Below, piece by piece: positions 26,104-29,793 of a stretch of DNA of 29,793 bases. The stretch spans positions 2,402,755 to 2,432,547 of the forward strand of contig BFEA01000014.1 of assembly GCA_003427395.1 (NCBI GenBank). Reading direction: 5' to 3'. Every line of letters begins with the position of its first letter. The stretch's first letter is position 1. The translations under genes were made by a program, and so were the position numbers. This DNA comes from Chara braunii. Lineage: Eukaryota > Streptophyta > Charophyceae > Charales > Characeae. A model generated the notes under the pieces. That model was given only the letters and a program-made list of their open reading frames with translations, searched no databases and was not told the DNA's origin.

Positions 26104-27986
26104 AGAAGATACTCACCAACATGCCTTTTTCTGAACACTATTCTGCAGTGGGCACACATGAATGCATATGCATCCACTGCAGCCCTCCCATCACCTGCGA
26201 TCATCTGGCAATAGAAAGGTAACCATTTATCCACAAATGTTAAAAAAGGCATAGCGTTGAACCGCTTATTCCACGATAAGCATGATTGTGCTTTCAGAGA
26301 GGGGGCTTTCGAGTGTAGCTTGTACCTCAATTTTGGTCTGTAGTCACTGATTGAAATTTTGGTGGGTGTTGACACCCCGGAATCCAATGCCCATCCCATC
26401 TCGGATGAGTCTGGTCTGTTGTCCTCCAATTGTGTTGCCTGACCGAGAACTTGGGCCACCATAGTCCCTTCTTGAGTGAGGAAAGAGACTACTCTGATAG
26501 GCTTGCCCATCCTGCAGTTGGGTAAGAGAATGATATCCCTCTTAACAAAATTTGGTGGCAACTCCTTGATCCAGACCTCCGCTTCCAGACCATTTCCGGC
26601 CTTTGCGTCTGTGATATGCAGTATTCGTTCAGCTGATTGGGAATCCAACCACCAAGTGTCCTCTAGCCAGTCCCCACTTTCAGTTCTCAAGAGTTTAAAC
26701 CATGCTTGGGGAACAACCGAGATCAATGCCTTCAAATGTGTAGGTATCCCTTGAAGGCCTCTGAGTTTATGCTTCAGGACTTCTGCAGTCTTCCACTCTC
26801 TCCGGTTCTGGTCCCAAATGTGTTCCACTTTCCATATGCCCTTCTGGAGCCATTTGCGTCCGAAGTTACCTTTCCGTGAGGAGACACTGAAAACCGCCCC
26901 TATCTCCCCTCGGATTGCAGGATTCTCAAAGAGGGGCATTGACAGAACCCTTTCTGCTGATGTACATTCCTTGATCGTGGTCGGATGCATTCTGGACCAT
27001 GCTTTGAGTATTGGGCTCCAGGTAGGAGAGTTAGTATTCTTGGCAAGTGAGGGGAGAAACAAGCAATCCCATAATGCTGAGTTGTCGGATAACGACCATT
27101 CGGTAGAGAGGATGGAGATGGTTAACTGAATCCAAGGGGTGTCAATTGGAAGCGTCAGTAGTCTAGTAACCCATTTCGTTAGTAATGCTCTGTTCTGGAT
27201 CTCGGGGTTAATGATCCCAAGTCCCCCATCGTTCTTCTTCTCAATAATTTTCCACCACGCTATTTTGGATATGCATGGGGACACTTCTGAGTCCCCTTTC
27301 CAGATGAATTTGGAGATAAGTTGACGGATCAGCTGAGCTGAGGATTGAGATAACTCTCAGGCTCTAAACGAAAGGATACCCCAGATTGTGGAAAATATCG
27401 AAACGTTAGTCACCGTTGCCCGACCAAACAGCGATAAGAAGTTTTTCTTGGACCGATGTGCGCATGAGTTCCCGATTCTTTCTTCTATGATGGCATCCTG
27501 TGATTTTGAACAGTCTGAGAAAGATATTAGGATACCTAAGTATCTCTCTGAGTCTGTGTTTGGGAGAACTTTGATGCCCCAGTCGATTGCCAATGGGCTA
27601 CCATGTGGGGTCATGGCAACAGATTTATGCCAGCTGACCTTCATCTCGGATGCTGCCTCGTATATCGTAAGGCATTGTCTTAACGCTTGAAGAGATTCCA
27701 CAGAGTTCTCTGAAACTGCTGAGAAATCGTCTGCAAGCGCGGACGCTTTGAGCTCGAAGGATCTAGATACTCGGAGACCTTTGTATGATTGGTGTGATCT
27801 GACCATATTCAACAAGACTTCCATCTGGATGACAAAGAGGGAGGGGGCTAGGGGGCATCCCTGCCTCAATGATCTTGATACTGTGAAAGGGTCTGAGATA
27901 AACCCATTGACCAGAACTCTGCCTTGGTGTGATCTGACCATATTCGACAAGACTTCCGTCTGTTTTTTTTTTGCAAAACACCCCAA
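26100..27986 (-). pseudogene. LINE-4 ORF2: RT motifs B-C to C-terminal domain
   Basis: One frame with a single TGA (27359-27357). RT motif B is SLRQGCPLAPSLFVI (residues 39-53), motif C is ALADDFSAV (83-91), where Ala replaces the usual aromatic residue before ADD's Leu-Ala-Asp-Asp, and RYLGI (148-152) follows. Then come FGRATVTNVSIFSTIW, LISKFIWKGDSE, KIAWWKII and GGLGIINP, and the long C-terminal domain with NFGRKWLQKG and VEHIWDQ. Motif A and the fingers are absent because of 5' truncation. The frame fails at 26100 just after CAHCRIVF, at the zinc-finger region. Confidence 0.8.
27789..27962 (-). repeat. 39-bp duplicated RT segment
   Basis: 27789-27827 and 27924-27962 are the same 39 bases with two differences, in the same orientation and 135 bp apart. 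The inner copy encodes MEVLLNMVRSHQ at its natural place after motif B. The outer copy (TEVLSNMVRSHQ) forms the very edge of the element before a T10 tract. Confidence 0.8.
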
Positions 27987-28420
27987 TGAGTTTTTTTTTT
28001 TCTTTCTTTTTCTTTTTGCACCCTGATGAGTTCAGATACATGCCAAAATGCCTCTGAATTCCGGAAAAAAAAAAAAAAAAAAAGCCTCCGAAAGATGTGA
28101 GCAGAGAGGGGAATGCCCTCTGCCCTCTGACAAAGTAAAACTTTTTTGTGGAATACCTCTGACGTCGGGTAGATGCCAACTTTGCAATATACCCCTGCTG
28201 GGTACCCTCCATCTTTGCAATATACGCCTAGTACGGGGTACCCTCCAACATTGCAAAACGCCCTGGTACATGCCAGCGTTTCCAAGGCCCTATTGCCGAA
28301 GGCCAGCGCCCAAAAGGTGGGGTCTAAATTGCACCTTTGCTCACCGGGCTGACAGGGGCATAACAAAGATTTCGCCCCAAAAGGGTATTCCGCTCAACTT
28401 ATGGGGGTATTTTGCGAAAT
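27963..28420. repeat. T/A tracts and a 33-36-bp degenerate tandem array
   Basis: After T-rich tracts and A19 (28065-28083), GGTA-headed units start at 28167, 28200, 28236 and 28265. Typical content is GGGTACCCTCC, CTTTGCAATATACGCC. The open frames through it give repeated Gly-Tyr-rich or Tyr-Cys-rich peptides, which are shadows of the repeat. 28281-28420 shows no gene. Confidence 0.6.
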
Positions 28421-29181
28421 AGGCCTTTTTCCCAGTGAGGCAATATTTTGACTGTATAGGGACCATTATTACCCGTACCCGGTTGCATGTACAATTTGGG
28501 CGAGACCCCAATAGCAAAGAGATTGGATTGAAAACCTGAATGTGGACGTGTTTGAGGAGATGTGCCGATGATTGTGATTGCTCTGCGTTTCTGCATCTCT
28601 ACATAAAACGCCTCCAGATTCAGGCGGTTAATCCCATCTTCTTGCCTAGTGGGATCTCGCCCTTAGTCTGTTGTACAGTGGAGCGAGGCCCAAAGAAAGC
28701 AAGCAGCAGCCTGATTGCAGTCCATCCTGACCGGGCTAATATTGCCCAAAAAAAAAAATATAATAAATAAAATAAAAAAAATGCCGATTACAAGCCACCA
28801 CGCAGGTGTGCAAAGGCTACGTCGTGAGTGATTGGAAGCGACATTATTTCCTGAATGTAGACGAACGGCATTGCGCCTAGATGCGTCTGGATGGGCTAGA
28901 AAAGGTATAAACAGGCGAGCCCCATGCGATGGTAGGTGCGGTGACCATGACCATGCAGTTCCCACGACGTCGGAAAACGCTGCGCCGGCGGACTGCGACA
29001 GACAAGTGTGAGGAGCCCCATGCATGACACCTCCCGCGGAAAACGAGAGCCCAGCCAGGACGTTGTGCCATACGTAGCCCTTCGTCCAAATCACGTGAAA
29101 CGGCGTACAATACTTGATTGCACACCAATACACAACAGAAAATTCCGAGTGTTGTAGGTGTACACTGCACGTCCTTCACCT

Positions 29182-29184
<3 letters not shown>
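28421..29184. other. No gene recognised; 18-bp core copy 6
   Basis: The 18-bp core appears once more at 28674-28691 (ACAGTGGAGCGAGGCCC). A TATA-like GGTATAAACAGG lies at 28904-28915, followed by a GC- and CpG-richer stretch to about 29060. That could be a promoter region of a gene outside the window, but I see no coding evidence for it. Confidence 0.35.
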
Positions 29185-29216
<32 letters not shown>

Positions 29217-29756
29217 TGTTTTTGGGTTGTTTTTTCGTCTCTCTCTCTCTCTGTGTGCGTGTGTGTGTGTGTTGGTCGGATTTAGGCAGTGGTGAGAGAG
29301 AGATGGGAGAGTGTCGTTTCGAGATATCAGTGGGGAGGGGCTTAAGGAAGGTGGGAGCAGCGAACCGGCGGAAAGCTAGCGGAGCTTGCAGTGACTCAGA
29401 CTGAAATAGCCACAAACTTTAAGGGAGAGGCACGTCAGCATTCTGCATCGAGATTGAAAGTCGATAAGAAGCCAAAGATCATAAAAGAGAAGGGGAGGGG
29501 AGGGGAGGGGAGGGGAGGGGACGGGACGGAGGGAGGGAGAAGTAGGAGAGGAAGGAGATAGAGAAGGACAGGTCACGGGGGTAATCGAGGAGGAAACGAA
29601 GACAGGAAGACGGAATTGAAAGGAGGCGGACATGAAACAAGACCGGAGGGGAAGAGGGACAGCGGAGATTGCAGAAAGGGAGAAAGAGGTGCAAGAAATG
29701 GAAGAAGGGAGGTTAAACTGAAGGGAGACAGGTAGGGAGGAGGGGACGGGTAATTG

Positions 29757-29793
<37 letters not shown>
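29185..29793. repeat. Microsatellite and purine-rich region
   Basis: (TG)15 at 29185-29214, (TC)n-(TG)n at 29238-29272, (GGGGA)6 at 29492-29520 and (GA)16 at 29762-29793, with A/G-rich sequence between. No gene is supported. Confidence 0.85.

Larger units (their letters stand above)
25320..27986 (-). mobile_element. LINE-4: 5'-truncated LINE (minus)
   Basis: It begins within the RT palm at motif B and runs through the C-terminal domain, the zinc finger and a 3' UTR with three stem-loops, the CCGGG box, ATTAAA (25362-25357) and A22. It is more distant from LINE-2 and LINE-3 than they are from each other in ORF2, yet it shares the terminal box with LINE-2. The 5' edge is messy, with a duplicated 39-bp segment of its own RT. 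Confidence 0.8.

Noticed and set aside
28167-28290. CRISPR-like array
   Set aside because: Units are degenerate, adjacent and without distinct spacers. The context is eukaryotic.
28032-28366. Repeat-containing Tyr/Gly/Cys-rich peptide
   Set aside because: The peptide repeats mirror the 33-36-bp DNA array, and several frames show it equally.
28904-28915. TATA box of a host promoter
   Set aside because: A single TATA-like word without a supported transcript or coding region.

Overview
The window looks like repeat-dense nuclear DNA of a eukaryote. I see no bacterial operons, no rRNA, no intact tRNA gene and no host protein gene I would defend. Almost everything recognisable is retrotransposon debris. 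There are four LINE (non-LTR) bodies, three further LINE 3' tails, three tRNA-derived SINE copies, and many poly-A/poly-T tracts, microsatellites and short direct repeats. Two traits point to the green plant lineage: a DUF4283-like ORF1 with a CCHC knuckle, and a zf-RVT-type Cys/His module at the end of ORF2. The SINE-rich, simple-repeat-rich setting would suit a charophyte alga such as Chara. That is inference from family resemblance, not a database result.

Layout. 1-310 holds a LINE 3' tail (minus strand, tail A). 312-9318 (minus) is LINE-1, a nearly full-length L1-type element with a 5' UTR of 90-bp G-box units, a very large ORF1 and ORF2 (endonuclease, reverse transcriptase, zinc-finger tail), broken by stops and frameshifts. 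9343-10743 is a pyrimidine-rich duplicated block. 11283-14765 is a cluster of SINEs (S1 minus, S2 plus, S3 minus), LINE tails C (plus) and B (minus) and an 18-bp-core dispersed repeat. About 15060-20984 (plus) is LINE-2, with a glutamate-rich ORF1 and an ORF2 whose polymerase core is deleted. 20985-22778 has nothing I recognise. 22819-24198 (plus) is LINE-3, an in-frame internally deleted fragment. 24199-25300 is a CCGGAC-rich island with a 28-nt G tract and a (TC)36 microsatellite. 25320-27986 (minus) is LINE-4, 5'-truncated within the reverse transcriptase. 28000-29793 has short tandem repeats, microsatellites and unassigned DNA.

How the parts relate. The LINE proteins share one plan: ORF1 binds RNA, ORF2 nicks DNA and reverse transcribes, and all four ORF2 copies end in a C-x2-C...H-x4-C module followed by a Trp-rich tail. 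The most interesting signal is in their 3' ends. Seven copies of a 19-nt stem-loop (6-bp stem, 7-nt loop) lie near poly-A tails of otherwise different elements on both strands, with paired compensating changes in the stem. This is what a 3' recognition hairpin for reverse transcription would look like. One SINE ends with a hairpin of the same geometry but different stem sequence. None of the elements looks autonomous today.
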